Counted from the first letter of the stretch, positions 9,481 to 19,419 are shown. The stretch: DNA of 64,000 nt from Caloranaerobacter sp. TR13 (GCF_001316435.1 NZ_JXLL01000002.1:62001-126000), one strand, 5' to 3'. Translations and numbers: made by a program. The notes: a model not told the origin generated them from the letters alone.

Positions 9481-9498
9481 AATATTATTTATAGAATT

Positions 9499-9526
9499 GG
9501 CTGGCAGTTATTTTGCCAGCTTTTTT
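9499..9526 (+). terminator. Terminator after the coiled-coil gene
   Basis: CTGGCA/TGCCAG core stem with flanking pairs, followed by CTTTTTT. It separates this gene from the Wadjet operon. Confidence 0.88.
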
Positions 9527-9535
9527 ATGTTTAGA

Positions 9536-9564
9536 TTGTATAAAATTAGCAATAATTATATAAT
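9536..9564 (+). promoter_or_regulatory. Promoter of the Wadjet operon
   Basis: TTGTAT (9536-9541), 17 bases, TATAAT (9559-9564), about 50 bases before the jetA start. Confidence 0.6.
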
Positions 9565-9617
9565 AATCATAGAAAAAATTGCTATATTTCTAGAATATAA
9601 ATAGAAAAGGTGAAGTT

Positions 9618-11093
9618 ATGGAAATAAACGAAAAGCTGTTAAAACAAGTGACAGAAACAAAATATTTAACAGTTGAAAATGCTTGGAGATATAGAGCAAT
9701 AATCAGATATTTTTATTTACAAGCACAAAAAATGAAATATTGGATATATAAAGAAGAAGTATTTGAAGAATTGAAGAAGCATGTTGTATTTAAGGATTAT
9801 ACAATAGAGCAGTGCAGGCAGGACTTAGATGTTTTAGTTGAGTGGAAAAACTTAAATGCTGTTCAAGATACATCAAAAGCTTCTACAATAGAAGAATTTA
9901 AAAATAAACAATTTAGATATCAAATAACAGACTATACAGTTGAAATCGAAAGAATGATATTAAAACTTGAAAACTTGAAAGTTGAAGGTGCTTCATTAGA
10001 GCCTTCGCTACTAGAACGTTTTAAAAAAGAGTTAGAAAAATTTAAAGATATGAAAGATAAAGGCATAAAAGAAGTTGGAAGTTGGTGGATGTCGCTAAAC
10101 GAGGATTTTAAGAGACTAAATCAGAATTATCAAGATTATATCAGACATTTAAACAGTGTCAAAGCAGAAGAGATGATGAAGACTCAGCAATTTTTAGTTT
10201 TCAAAGATAAATTTATTGAATATTTAAGAGATTTTGTAAAAGGATTACAGCAAAATTCTTATGCAATAGAATCTATAATTAAAGATATAGATGAGATTAC
10301 AGAAAAAATAGTGCTTGATAAAATTATTGAGTATAGCAAATCAATTCCTAGATTAGATACAGAAGTGGCAGAAAAGGATATTAAGGAGAATGTTTTAGGT
10401 AGATGGACAAGTATCACGGAATGGTTTTTAGGGAATAATTTTCAAGAAAGTGAAGCTTCAAAGTTGTTTGATATTACAAATCAAATAATAAGAAAAATAA
10501 CAAGATATGCATTTCAGATAGTAGAAAATAGGAATACAGCTGCAAACAGAAAAGAAGAATATAAAAAACTTTGTAACATTTTCCTACAAGCTAAAGATAT
10601 AGATACAGCTCATATGATATCAGCATATGCTTTTGGAATACCTTATACAAAACATATAAGAATAGATATGCATAGAGAAACAGAAAGCATAAATAGTGGA
10701 GTATATGATGAAAAGCCATACGAAGTTATAATAAAACCTAGGGTTAGAACTTACAGAGAAAAGAGAGATAGGACGCCGATTAAAGATAATACAGACAAAA
10801 AGAAGAAAATACTAAAGGAAGCTATAGAAAAGCGAAATCAAGAAAGAAAAATAATGGAAGGATATATAATTAACGACCAGATAGATATATCTAAACTTCC
10901 TAAAATAGAGCCTTATGTTAGGACAACCATTTTAAAATGGATATCTAGGGCAAACAGTTCCCCGAATGGAAAGGCAAAAACAGAAGACGGACGAATATTT
11001 AAAATAATAAAACCAAAAAGTAATGAACGGTGTATTTTAAATTGTGAAGATGGGCAGCTTGAAATGCCGTCTTATATTTTAAAGTTTGAATAG
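9618..11093 (+). CDS. jetA: Wadjet protein JetA (DUF2397/TIGR02677 family), type III-like
   Basis: 491 aa and first gene of a four-gene unit of DUF2397, DUF2398, SMC-like ATPase and DUF2399 proteins in the expected order and sizes. JetA plays the kleisin-like role that links the JetC ATPase heads in the plasmid-sensing complex. The sequence is charged and helical, with a basic linker around 375-410 (RTYREKRDRTPIKDNTDKKK). AAAAGGTGAAG precedes the ATG; jetB begins 11 bases after the stop. The family call rests on length, gene order and the diagnostic JetC and JetD; I recognise few invariant residues here. Confidence 0.85.
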   Translation: MEINEKLLKQVTETKYLTVENAWRYRAIIRYFYLQAQKMKYWIYKEEVFEELKKHVVFKDYTIEQCRQDLDVLVEWKNLNAVQDTSKASTIEEFKNKQFRYQITDYTVEIERMILKLENLKVEGASLEPSLLERFKKELEKFKDMKDKGIKEVGSWWMSLNEDFKRLNQNYQDYIRHLNSVKAEEMMKTQQFLVFKDKFIEYLRDFVKGLQQNSYAIESIIKDIDEITEKIVLDKIIEYSKSIPRLDTEVAEKDIKENVLGRWTSITEWFLGNNFQESEASKLFDITNQIIRKITRYAFQIVENRNTAANRKEEYKKLCNIFLQAKDIDTAHMISAYAFGIPYTKHIRIDMHRETESINSGVYDEKPYEVIIKPRVRTYREKRDRTPIKDNTDKKKKILKEAIEKRNQERKIMEGYIINDQIDISKLPKIEPYVRTTILKWISRANSSPNGKAKTEDGRIFKIIKPKSNERCILNCEDGQLEMPSYILKFE

Positions 11094-11104
11094 GAGAATG
11101 ATAT

Positions 11105-12262
11105 ATGGATGAGTTAAGAGAATTATTAGATGAATATTGGATACTTAAAGATAAAGACAAAGATAAATATTATAGAATTAGAGATTCTATTCCGAAATTC
11201 AGAAATTTTATATCGGAAAAATTAGGTTATCAAATAATAATGACTTCAGATTTAATAAAGTTAGAAAAACTCCCTGGGAAAGCAGAGCCTTGGATGGGAA
11301 TAAGCACATTTGATAATAGCCTAGAGTATACTTTCTTATGTTTGCTATTAATGTTTTTAGAAGATAAGGAAAAAGAAGAGCAGTTTTTACTTTCACAGCT
11401 TACAGAATTTATTCAAGGAGCTTTTCCAGGTGATGAGAAAATAGAATGGACATTATATTCGCATAGAAGACATTTGATTAAAGTATTGAAATTTGCTATA
11501 GATATTGGAATTATAAAAGTTAATGATGGGAATGAAGAAAGATTTTATAATGATGAATTAGCAGAAGTACTATATGAAAATACAGGAAATTCTAAATATT
11601 TTATGAGAAACTTTTCAGGCAACATACTAAAGTATAGTACATTAGAAGATTTAGAAAAAGACGAATGGTTAGATATGGATACCGATAGAGGACGGATAAG
11701 AAGAAATAGAGTATATAGAAGGATAATAATGTCTCCTGCCGTATACAGAGATGGAGAAGATGATCAAGATTATCTGTATATTAAGAATTATAGAAATATG
11801 ATACAATTTGATTTAGAAAAATACCTGAAAATGGATTTACATGTTCATAAAAATGGTACATTTTTAGTATTAGATGAAGAAAAGAGATATAAGAATTCAT
11901 TTCCTGAAAGTAAAGCAATTAGTGATATAGTCTTGCAGGTGAATAAAATTATAGTGGCTAAGGTGAAAAAAGGAGAACTTTCAAAAAATACTGAGGACAT
12001 TATAATCATACTTAAAACTACATTTGACGATCTTATTAAAGAAGCAAAACAGAGATATAGCATGGGATGGAGTAAGGAATATAGAGAGATGAAGTTAGAA
12101 AAGTTATCTAAAGAGGTTATAAGCTACATGAAGGATTTTAGTATGTTAATGGAAGATAATGATAGCAATGAGATAATTATATTACCTTTAGTTGGCAAAA
12201 TTGTCGGGGATTATCCTAAAGATTTTAACAATAAAGAGAAAGGAAATGATTTAGTTGGATAA
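11105..12262 (+). CDS. jetB: Wadjet protein JetB (DUF2398/TIGR02678 family)
   Basis: 385 aa. Second gene of the Jet operon, in the place of the KITE-like accessory subunit that bridges kleisin and ATPase. It is probably rich in winged-helix segments; the central RRNRVYRRIIMSPAVYRD stretch and the acidic N-terminus fit DUF2398. AGGAGAATGATAT precedes the ATG. Its 3' end overlaps the TTG start of jetC by 8 bases, implying coupled translation. It acts in the cytoplasm as part of the JetABC complex. Confidence 0.85.
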   Translation: MDELRELLDEYWILKDKDKDKYYRIRDSIPKFRNFISEKLGYQIIMTSDLIKLEKLPGKAEPWMGISTFDNSLEYTFLCLLLMFLEDKEKEEQFLLSQLTEFIQGAFPGDEKIEWTLYSHRRHLIKVLKFAIDIGIIKVNDGNEERFYNDELAEVLYENTGNSKYFMRNFSGNILKYSTLEDLEKDEWLDMDTDRGRIRRNRVYRRIIMSPAVYRDGEDDQDYLYIKNYRNMIQFDLEKYLKMDLHVHKNGTFLVLDEEKRYKNSFPESKAISDIVLQVNKIIVAKVKKGELSKNTEDIIIILKTTFDDLIKEAKQRYSMGWSKEYREMKLEKLSKEVISYMKDFSMLMEDNDSNEIIILPLVGKIVGDYPKDFNNKEKGNDLVG

Positions 12263-15200
12263 TAATAGGTGGATAATAAGCAGAGCTGGACTAATAAATT
12301 TTTGGTACTACGATGATGAGAAGTTTGATTTTTCTGATGGAAAGCTCTTATTAAGAGGTGCTAATGGTTCAGGTAAATCAGTAACAATGCAGAGTTTTAT
12401 ACCACTTTTACTAGACGGAAATAAAAGTCCAGATAGATTAGATCCATTTGGTTCAAGAGCTAGAAAACTAGAAAATTATGTATTAGGTGATGAAGATTTA
12501 GGAAAAGATGAGAATATAAGTTATATATACATGGAATTTAAGAAAGAAAAGACAGAGAACTACTTAACTATAGGTATGGGGTTAAAGGCTAAAAAGGGAA
12601 AGAGCCTAGATTTTTGGGGATTTGTTATTACTGATGGTAGAAGAATCGGAAAAGACTTCTTTCTATATAAGAAGATTGATCAGAAGGTTCCACTTAGCAA
12701 AAAAGAACTAGAAAATAGGATAGGTGATGGTGGCGAAGTAAAAACTAGACAAAAAGATTATATGGCTATGGTTAATAAATATTTGTTTGGTTTTGATGAA
12801 CTAGAAGATTATGATGAACTTATAAAATTACTTATTCAGCTTAGAACACCTAAGCTTTCAAAAGAATTTAAACCTACAGTAATATATGAAATACTTAATA
12901 ATTCTCTACAGCCACTTTCCGAAGATGATTTAAGACCAATGTCTGAAGCAATAGAGAATATGGATAACATAAAAAACAAGTTAGAACAACTAGAACTATC
13001 TAGTAGAGAGGCAAAGAAGCTTAAGAAAGTGTATGAAATATATAACAGCTTTGTGCTGTTTGAAAAGGCAAGGGATTATGTCAATTCTTATGATGAATTG
13101 AAAGGTCTAATAAAAGAAAAGAGTAAACTAGAAGAGAAAAAGAACCATTATGAAGAAGAAATTTTAAATGCTACTGAAAATATCAAGGAACTTGAGATAC
13201 AACAAAATAATTTGAAGTTAAAGGAAGAAGAATTAAGAAAGCATGACAGTTTTGGACTAAAAGAGAAAATAGTTTTTTTAGAAAGAGAATTGATCGATCT
13301 TAAGAAGGAAAGAGACAAAAAAGCCGATGAACTTGAAAGGAAGAAAGATAGAGAAAGAGAACTTTATGTGAAAATTAAAAAATTAGAAGAAGATGAAGCA
13401 TATAGTATTAATAAAATACGTGAAGATATCGAAGAGTTAGACTCATTAGCCGATGAAATGAAATTTGATGAACAGTATTATATGAAACAAGAATTATTAA
13501 AAGATATAAGATGTGAATACAAATTTAATTATGTAAAAGACCAGGTTAAAGCTTATAGGGATAAAGTAATAAAAATAAAAAGAGAGTTAGAAAAGGAAAA
13601 AGTTAAGCGAGAGGCTTATGAAAAAGCTTTTGAAGATTTTGAGAAGACAAAAGGAAACAAAAAAGAAGTAGAAAAGAGATTAGAAAGTGCAAATTTATTG
13701 TTTTCAGAAACCAAGGAAGAGTTTATAGAACATATTTATAATTGGGAGAAAAATAATAGTATTTTTAAAATAGATAATAATGCATTAAGCAATATTTCTC
13801 AAGCTGTTAATACCTATGGAGATAAAACTAGCTTTGATGACATTTTGGCTTTAGTTAGAAAAGAGTATAATACAGTCGAAGATTTATTAAAAGAAGAAAA
13901 ACAGGATTTAAGTTTAATCAAGAATAAATACATTAAAGAATACGAAGAAAAGTCAAAAGAAATAAAAGAATGGGAAGAAAAAAGAGACCCAGAGCCAATA
14001 AGAGAGGAAAAAGTACTGTTAAATAGAGAAAGGTTGAGAAAGAATAAAATACCATTCATTCCTTTTTATATGGCTGTAGATTTTAGAGAAGAGCTTACAG
14101 AAGAAGAAAGAGGAAGATTAGAAGAAACGCTATTAGAAATGGGGATATTGGATGCACTGATAATTCCATCTAGATATAGAGATAAGGTTCTTGAAATGGA
14201 TGAAGATATGGCCGATAAATATATTTTTCCATCGCCCAAGTATCTTACTTATGAGTTGTCTAGCAAGCTGCACATTGAAAAGATTGATATTGATGGGATT
14301 ACAATAGAAGATGTAGATAATGCTGTAAAGAGTATTTTAATGGACTATACTGATGAAGGCACATATATAAGAGATAATGGAGAATATGGAATAGGAATAA
14401 TAAGAGGAAAAGTTACAAATAAATACAGGGCAAAATATATTGGCTCAACTGCAAGAAAGCGATTTAGAAAAGAAACATTAGAACGATTGACAATCGAAAA
14501 ACAAGAAATTGAGTGCAAAATCAAAGAAATAGATAAAAAAATAGAGATAATAAATCATAAACTTAAAAATTTAGAAGATGAATTCAATAATTTTCCAAAT
14601 AAAAAAGATTTAGAAACTGCATTGCAAACTGTGAGAGAAGAGACTTTAAATTTTGAAAACATATCAAAGGAGTTAGATAAGAAACAGGAAATATTAGACA
14701 ATACTTATCAGGAATTAAATATAATAAAGCAAAATATACACAAGCTTACACTAAATATTAATCTACTAGTAAATCTAGAGGCATATGAGAATGCAGAAGA
14801 ATGTATAAGAGAATATATAGATTTATTAAACGAATTAGAGAGAAAACATTTAAAGCTTTTACAAACATTGATAACAAGAAGTAATATTATTGAGAGTAAA
14901 GAAGAAATAGACATAGATATAGATAATTTAAGATATGACCTTAATAACATAGATAGAAAAATTAAAGAAAGTGAAGACAGATTAAAAAACTATAAAGAAC
15001 AGTTAGAATTGACGAATTATAAAGAAATAGAAAGAGAAATAAATGAGTGTATTGAACTTTTAAGAAAGATACCAAATAGAATTAAAGAACTTACAGGAAT
15101 AAGAGCTAGAGCCGAAACTAAATTAGAGCAGACTATTCAGAAGTTAGATGAGATAAATAAAGATATAGAACTTCAAAAGAAGATAAATAACATTTTTGAG

Positions 15201-16346
15201 ACCGGTTTTAGAGAAGAATATTTGCTAGGGTTAGTTTTTACAGATGATATAGGAGATATTTACAAATTAGCAAAGAGCGTTTATAACGAATTGAAATATT
15301 TTGAAGACAAAAATAAAAATAGAGAAGATTATTTAAACAATCTGCATAATAAGTTCTATGAAATAAGACAGTATCTAACTGAATACTCACCAAAAATTGA
15401 GATTATCTTTAATAAAGAAATAGATGACCCAGATGTTTCAGAAATTGTTTTAAGACAAAAAAGATATGTGGTTAAGGCAAAGATTAGAGGAAAATATATC
15501 GGATTTTATCAATTATTAGATTATATACAAGAGGGAATTGATGAAAACAAGAGCTTGCTTAGAGAAAGTGACAGAAAAATTTTTGAAGATATATTAACAA
15601 AAAGTATAAGCAAAAAGATAAGAGCCAAGATTTATCATAGTAAGTCTTGGGTTGAAAAGATGAATAGACTTATGGAAGGTATGAATACTTCTAGTGGATT
15701 ATCTTTTAATCTTAAATGGAAGAGTAAAGCTAAAGAGACTGAAGACCAATTAGATACAAGTAGATTAGTTGAACTGTTGATGAAAGATGGGAATTTACTT
15801 ACTGAGGGAGAGATAAATGAGCTATCTGCTCATTTTAGGTCTAAGATTGAAGAGGCTAGAAGAACTGCTTTTGAAACGGGAACAAGACAGACATTTCATC
15901 AAATAATGAAAGAAGTTTTAGATTATCGTAAATGGTTTGAGTTTAGACTGTACTTTAAGAGGACGAATGAAAAAAGTAGAGAGCTTACAAATAATGCCTT
16001 TTATAAGTTTAGTGGTGGAGAAAAAGCTATGGCTATGTATGTACCATTATTTTCAGCAGTATATGCTAAATATGAGGGGGCCAGAAAAGATTGCCCTAGG
16101 ATAATATCATTAGACGAAGCATTTGCTGGAGTAGATGAGAACAACATAAGAGATATGTTTAAATTATTAAGTGAATTAGAATTGAATTTTATAATAAACT
16201 CACAGATTCTTTGGGGAGATTACGATACTGTTAAATCGCTGTCTATATGCGAACTTCTAAGACCTAATAATGCAAAAGAAGTAGCAGTTCTTAGATATAA
16301 ATGGAATGGGAAAGTTAGAACTTTAATAGAAAATGTGGGTGTGTAA
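12255..16346 (+). CDS. jetC: Wadjet protein JetC, SMC-like ATPase (TIGR02680 family)
   Basis: 1363 aa. Walker A GANGSGKS (residues 35-42) near the N-terminus, then long coiled coils (~260-520 and ~740-1010) flanking a hinge-like globular section. The C-terminal head has signature FSGGEKA (~1252) and Walker B ISLDEAFAGVDE (Asp1287/Glu1288). This is the SMC/SbcC layout. JetC uses ATP to extrude DNA loops; small circular DNA is recognised and passed to JetD for cutting. The TTG start at 12255 is chosen because it leads straight into the conserved start (NNRWIISRAGLINFWYYD) and overlaps jetB. The reading frame is intact over 4 kb. Confidence 0.93.
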   Translation: MDNNRWIISRAGLINFWYYDDEKFDFSDGKLLLRGANGSGKSVTMQSFIPLLLDGNKSPDRLDPFGSRARKLENYVLGDEDLGKDENISYIYMEFKKEKTENYLTIGMGLKAKKGKSLDFWGFVITDGRRIGKDFFLYKKIDQKVPLSKKELENRIGDGGEVKTRQKDYMAMVNKYLFGFDELEDYDELIKLLIQLRTPKLSKEFKPTVIYEILNNSLQPLSEDDLRPMSEAIENMDNIKNKLEQLELSSREAKKLKKVYEIYNSFVLFEKARDYVNSYDELKGLIKEKSKLEEKKNHYEEEILNATENIKELEIQQNNLKLKEEELRKHDSFGLKEKIVFLERELIDLKKERDKKADELERKKDRERELYVKIKKLEEDEAYSINKIREDIEELDSLADEMKFDEQYYMKQELLKDIRCEYKFNYVKDQVKAYRDKVIKIKRELEKEKVKREAYEKAFEDFEKTKGNKKEVEKRLESANLLFSETKEEFIEHIYNWEKNNSIFKIDNNALSNISQAVNTYGDKTSFDDILALVRKEYNTVEDLLKEEKQDLSLIKNKYIKEYEEKSKEIKEWEEKRDPEPIREEKVLLNRERLRKNKIPFIPFYMAVDFREELTEEERGRLEETLLEMGILDALIIPSRYRDKVLEMDEDMADKYIFPSPKYLTYELSSKLHIEKIDIDGITIEDVDNAVKSILMDYTDEGTYIRDNGEYGIGIIRGKVTNKYRAKYIGSTARKRFRKETLERLTIEKQEIECKIKEIDKKIEIINHKLKNLEDEFNNFPNKKDLETALQTVREETLNFENISKELDKKQEILDNTYQELNIIKQNIHKLTLNINLLVNLEAYENAEECIREYIDLLNELERKHLKLLQTLITRSNIIESKEEIDIDIDNLRYDLNNIDRKIKESEDRLKNYKEQLELTNYKEIEREINECIELLRKIPNRIKELTGIRARAETKLEQTIQKLDEINKDIELQKKINNIFETGFREEYLLGLVFTDDIGDIYKLAKSVYNELKYFEDKNKNREDYLNNLHNKFYEIRQYLTEYSPKIEIIFNKEIDDPDVSEIVLRQKRYVVKAKIRGKYIGFYQLLDYIQEGIDENKSLLRESDRKIFEDILTKSISKKIRAKIYHSKSWVEKMNRLMEGMNTSSGLSFNLKWKSKAKETEDQLDTSRLVELLMKDGNLLTEGEINELSAHFRSKIEEARRTAFETGTRQTFHQIMKEVLDYRKWFEFRLYFKRTNEKSRELTNNAFYKFSGGEKAMAMYVPLFSAVYAKYEGARKDCPRIISLDEAFAGVDENNIRDMFKLLSELELNFIINSQILWGDYDTVKSLSICELLRPNNAKEVAVLRYKWNGKVRTLIENVGV

Positions 16347-16348
16347 TA

Positions 16349-17659
16349 ATGAGTAAATTAGCAATCCAAGCAGCAAAATATTTTAAAGAGAATAAAGGAT
16401 TTGAAAGAGTTTTTTTAAAAATAAAAGATAAATACAGGTCATTAGGGAAAATTGGTGGAACGATAATTTTAAATAATCTAACTAAAGAAGAAAAAGATGC
16501 TTTATCAGGTTTTTTAGGGATAGGCTTTTATGATAAAACTGATGCTAGAATAAAGATAGAGAAGTTTCAAACTGCATTGGACAATTCAAGGTTTAAAGGA
16601 GTAAAACTGGAAGATGTATTAGCAGAATATTTTGGCAGTGCTATAATAAGTAAAAAAGACGAAAAGGAAAAATATAAACTAGAAAGAGAAAGATATTTTG
16701 AAGAAATAGTTAAAGAATTTATTGATACTAAATCGTATACTTGGTTAAAATATGTTTTTGAATCTAAAGGTAATGCATATAGAGTAATTACGAAAAGATA
16801 CGATGAAGATAAACAGTCCTTAAAAGAAGATTTAATAATAACTATGAGAGGTTTAAATAGCTTACCGTTTTTAAAATCTAAAATAAAAGAAAGATTGGCT
16901 ATATTTGCCTCAAGAGTTACAAAGAATCCTCATGCTTTTGATGAAAAAACAGAAGCAGGAAAACTTTTAATGTATGGTATTAGTTATTTATTATGTAGAG
17001 ATTATCCCAAAAGTGCAGAAGAAAGAACCGAATATTATTATGAAGTAGGTTTAATAAAAGATGAAATATCTAATTTTACGGTATGCAGCGGACTATTGGC
17101 TTATAGAGATGATATGATTTCAGCAGGTTGGAAAGATTTTTATGAAACTTCTGAACCTATGCATGTATCACTATGGAATTTAAGTAAATTAGAGAGAATA
17201 ATTAGTCCTACTGGTAGGATATTTATATTTGAAAATCCAACTGTTTTTAGTGAAGTTCTTTATAGAACTTTAGAAATTAAGCCACCACTTATGTGCACCT
17301 ATGGTCAAGTAAAATTAGCCTCTTTAATTTTATTAGATATGCTAGTTAAAGAAGGGGTCAAAATATACTATTCGGGAGATTTTGATCCAGAAGGTATAGT
17401 GATTGCAGATAAATTAAAAAAGAGGTATGGAGATAATTTAATCCTCTGGCGATATGATAAAAAAGATTATTTTAAATCAATATCGCGCGAAATAATTGAT
17501 GATACTAGATTAAAGAAGCTAGGTAATATAAAAAATGAAGATTTAATTCGATTGAGTGAGGTTGTAAAAGAAAATAGATACGCTGGATATCAGGAGTTGA
17601 TAGTTGAAGATTTGATTAGAGATATAGAGATTACGATTAGTGTAAATGTAACTGAATAG
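16349..17659 (+). CDS. jetD: Wadjet nuclease JetD (DUF2399, TOPRIM-type)
   Basis: 436 aa, starting two bases after the jetC stop. The C-terminal third is a TOPRIM-like fold: Glu295 in FENPTVFSEVLY and the DxD in YYSGDFDPEGIVIAD (Asp344, Asp346) are the metal ligands of topoisomerase VI-type nucleases. The N-terminal part is a DUF3323-like region. JetD is the effector that cuts DNA captured by JetABC. All visible catalytic residues are present, so the system looks active. A terminator follows. Confidence 0.92.
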   Translation: MSKLAIQAAKYFKENKGFERVFLKIKDKYRSLGKIGGTIILNNLTKEEKDALSGFLGIGFYDKTDARIKIEKFQTALDNSRFKGVKLEDVLAEYFGSAIISKKDEKEKYKLERERYFEEIVKEFIDTKSYTWLKYVFESKGNAYRVITKRYDEDKQSLKEDLIITMRGLNSLPFLKSKIKERLAIFASRVTKNPHAFDEKTEAGKLLMYGISYLLCRDYPKSAEERTEYYYEVGLIKDEISNFTVCSGLLAYRDDMISAGWKDFYETSEPMHVSLWNLSKLERIISPTGRIFIFENPTVFSEVLYRTLEIKPPLMCTYGQVKLASLILLDMLVKEGVKIYYSGDFDPEGIVIADKLKKRYGDNLILWRYDKKDYFKSISREIIDDTRLKKLGNIKNEDLIRLSEVVKENRYAGYQELIVEDLIRDIEITISVNVTE

Positions 17660-17670
17660 GATGTAAATCG

Positions 17671-17703
17671 AAAACTTCGGGCATGAAGCTCGAAGTTTTT
17701 TAT
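17671..17703 (+). terminator. Terminator of the Wadjet operon
   Basis: AACTTCG/CGAAGTT stem with further inner GC pairs (17673-17679, 17691-17697) and a TTTTTT tail. Confidence 0.85.
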
Positions 17704-17754
17704 CAATGAAAGACAAATATCGACATTTTTAGATAAAGGAAATTATGCTTAAAT

Positions 17755-17892
17755 CTAGAAATGTTAAGAGGCAAGAAAGAGTTTAAATGATTTAGGTTTC
17801 AGAGCCAAAATGCAGGGATAAAAGTAGAAATAATAAATGAGGGGGCAGAGGAATTGGTGCCTAAGTTTTTGAAAAGACATTCAAATAAATAG
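17755..17892 (+). pseudogene. Possible remnant of an unknown gene
   Basis: A protein-like frame without a start (reading IKVEIINEGAEELVPKFLKR and ending at TAG 17890-17892) follows a TGA at 17788. An upstream stretch in another frame reads EMLRGKKEFK. This suggests a frameshifted, truncated gene. I do not recognise the family, and it may be chance. Confidence 0.3.
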
Positions 17893-17908
17893 TCAGGAGG
17901 TTTATAAT

Positions 17909-18187
17909 ATGGAACCAATTAAAATTAAAAAAATTAGTCTTGAAGAAGCTAAAAAGTTAGGTATTGATTCATGGAGTCATTGGGAATGTGAACCTAGCAC
18001 TTTTGATTGGGAATATGATGAGCAGGAGACTGCTTACGTTTTTGAAGGAGATGTCATTGTAACTACTCCAGAACAAACTGTGCATATAACAGATAATATG
18101 TTAGTTTCTTTTCCAAAAGGATTAAAGTGTACATGGGAAGTGAGGAAAAAGATTAGAAAGGTTTACACATTTAATTTTGAAATATAA
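17909..18187 (+). CDS. Small cupin-domain protein (Cupin_3-like)
   Basis: 92 aa with a single conserved barrel: WEYDEQETAYVFEGDVIVTT, then D-N-M-L-V-S-F-P-K-G-L-K-C-T-W and a closing strand KVYTFNFE. This is the DUF861/Cupin_3 pattern (E-x-A-Y-V-x-E-G-x-V, F-P-x-G). In this subfamily the metal-binding histidines are mostly absent, and none of the usual cupin histidines is obvious here. Function unknown; homologues are often stand-alone. AGGAGGT lies 8 bases before the ATG. A long terminator hairpin separates it from the lacI gene. Confidence 0.8.
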   Translation: MEPIKIKKISLEEAKKLGIDSWSHWECEPSTFDWEYDEQETAYVFEGDVIVTTPEQTVHITDNMLVSFPKGLKCTWEVRKKIRKVYTFNFEI

Positions 18188-18221
18188 TTTATGATTACAA
18201 ATAGTTAATAAATCAACTAAA

Positions 18222-18276
18222 AATCTCTTAGGGTAGATATGTAATTTTTAAAGTCTACTTTAAGAGATTTTAATTT
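18222..18276 (+). terminator. Terminator after the cupin gene
   Basis: A 16-bp stem with two G-U pairs: AATCTCTTAGGGTAGA (18222-18237) against TCTACTTTAAGAGATT (18254-18269), followed by TTAATTTT. Confidence 0.75.
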
Positions 18277-18329
18277 TATTATAGCTATATTGTTTTTTTT
18301 ACTTACTGAAAGAAAATATTTAAAACCTC

Positions 18330-18358
18330 TTGAATTTTCAGAAAAAATAGATTATAAT
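18330..18358 (+). promoter_or_regulatory. Promoter of the lacI-type regulator
   Basis: TTGAAT (18330-18335), 17 bases, TATAAT (18353-18358). The operator at 18365 covers the expected transcription start. Confidence 0.75.
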
Positions 18359-18364
18359 TACAAT

Positions 18365-18378
18365 TGATAACGTTGTCA
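18365..18378. promoter_or_regulatory. LacI-family operator (autoregulatory)
   Basis: TGATAACGTTGTCA is an imperfect palindrome (TGAxAACGTTxTCA) with the central CG typical of LacI-family sites, placed just after the -10 of the regulator's own promoter. A related half-site TGACAACG occurs at 19420 before the transport operon. Confidence 0.65.
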
Positions 18379-18388
18379 TAAAAGAGGG

Positions 18389-19399
18389 ATGACTATGAGA
18401 AATGTAACTATGGCTGATATTGCTAAATTAGCTGGAGTATCTATAAAAACAGTATCAAGAGTAATAAATAACAGCAATGAAGTAAAAGAAGAAACTAGGC
18501 AAAAAGTATTAAAGATTATAAAAGAGCAGGGGTATCAGGTGAATATTCTTGCAAAAGGATTAAGGAAAAAACAGACTAATACTATAATAGTCTTTATTGA
18601 TAAACACAGTGGAGGATATTGGAGTATATGGCATAACGAAATCGTACAGGAAATTATTAAGTACTCCAAAGAGAAAGGTTACAAGATAGTTATTTCACCA
18701 TCTTCTGGTGAAGGCTGCTTAGACGATGATACAGATGGATTTTATCTTTTGAGAAGTGGCATGGCAGATGGAGCTATAATTTTTGACAACATGGAAAACG
18801 ATATCAGAATTAATTATTTAAGAGAAAACGATATCCCGTTTGTAATCGTGGGAAAAGACATAAATTACGATGATACAAGCTATGTAGATTTGAATAACTA
18901 TAAGGCTGGTTACATAGGCGGTAAGTACCTAATAGAGAATGGGTATAAAAAGATATGTTTCATGCTTGGAAGTAGAGATTTTATTGTTAACAATGAGAGA
19001 ACTAATGGTTTCAAAGAAATATGTAGTAACTATAGTGATGTTGAATTTAATATTATCTTTGATGTTTCAAGTATTCAAAATGCTTACGAATATGCTAAAG
19101 AGATTATCCGAACAAATAAACCAGATGCATTTTTTGTATCTGGAGATGAAAGAGCAATAGGAGTTTATAGGGCTATTAAAGAAAGTAATTTATCAATACC
19201 TAAAGATATAGCAGTTTTAGGCATAGATAATATACCTTTGTGCGAATATATTTATCCATCATTAACTACTATTGACCAGCCAAAGAAGGAATTTGGATAC
19301 TATTCAGTAAGTATTTTGATGGAATTAATGAACAATAAAGCAAAGATAACAAAAAGGGTTTTAATAGAACCTAAACTAATAATTCGCGAATCAACTTAA
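18389..19399 (+). CDS. LacI-family transcriptional regulator of the sugar operon
   Basis: 336 aa. N-terminal helix-turn-helix and hinge helix (residues 5-55: VTMADIAKLAGVSIKTVSRV) and a periplasmic-binding-protein-like effector domain (~60-330). It probably represses the following ABC importer and glycosidase genes in the absence of its sugar ligand. ATG codons at 18389 and 18395 are both possible; AGAGGGATG places the first slightly close, so MRNVTMADIA from 18395 is a good alternative. A palindromic site in its own promoter suggests autoregulation. Confidence 0.93.
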   Translation: MTMRNVTMADIAKLAGVSIKTVSRVINNSNEVKEETRQKVLKIIKEQGYQVNILAKGLRKKQTNTIIVFIDKHSGGYWSIWHNEIVQEIIKYSKEKGYKIVISPSSGEGCLDDDTDGFYLLRSGMADGAIIFDNMENDIRINYLRENDIPFVIVGKDINYDDTSYVDLNNYKAGYIGGKYLIENGYKKICFMLGSRDFIVNNERTNGFKEICSNYSDVEFNIIFDVSSIQNAYEYAKEIIRTNKPDAFFVSGDERAIGVYRAIKESNLSIPKDIAVLGIDNIPLCEYIYPSLTTIDQPKKEFGYYSVSILMELMNNKAKITKRVLIEPKLIIREST

Positions 19400-19419
19400 A
19401 AAGTTTTTTTAAGCACAAA

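Noticed and set aside
12255-12262. Possible frameshift at the jetB-jetC overlap
   Set aside because: The 8-base overlap with a TTG start is ordinary translational coupling; both proteins are full length.
13814-14059. Minus-strand frames inside jetC and other large genes
   Set aside because: They mirror codon bias of the real plus-strand genes and have no RBS or domain.
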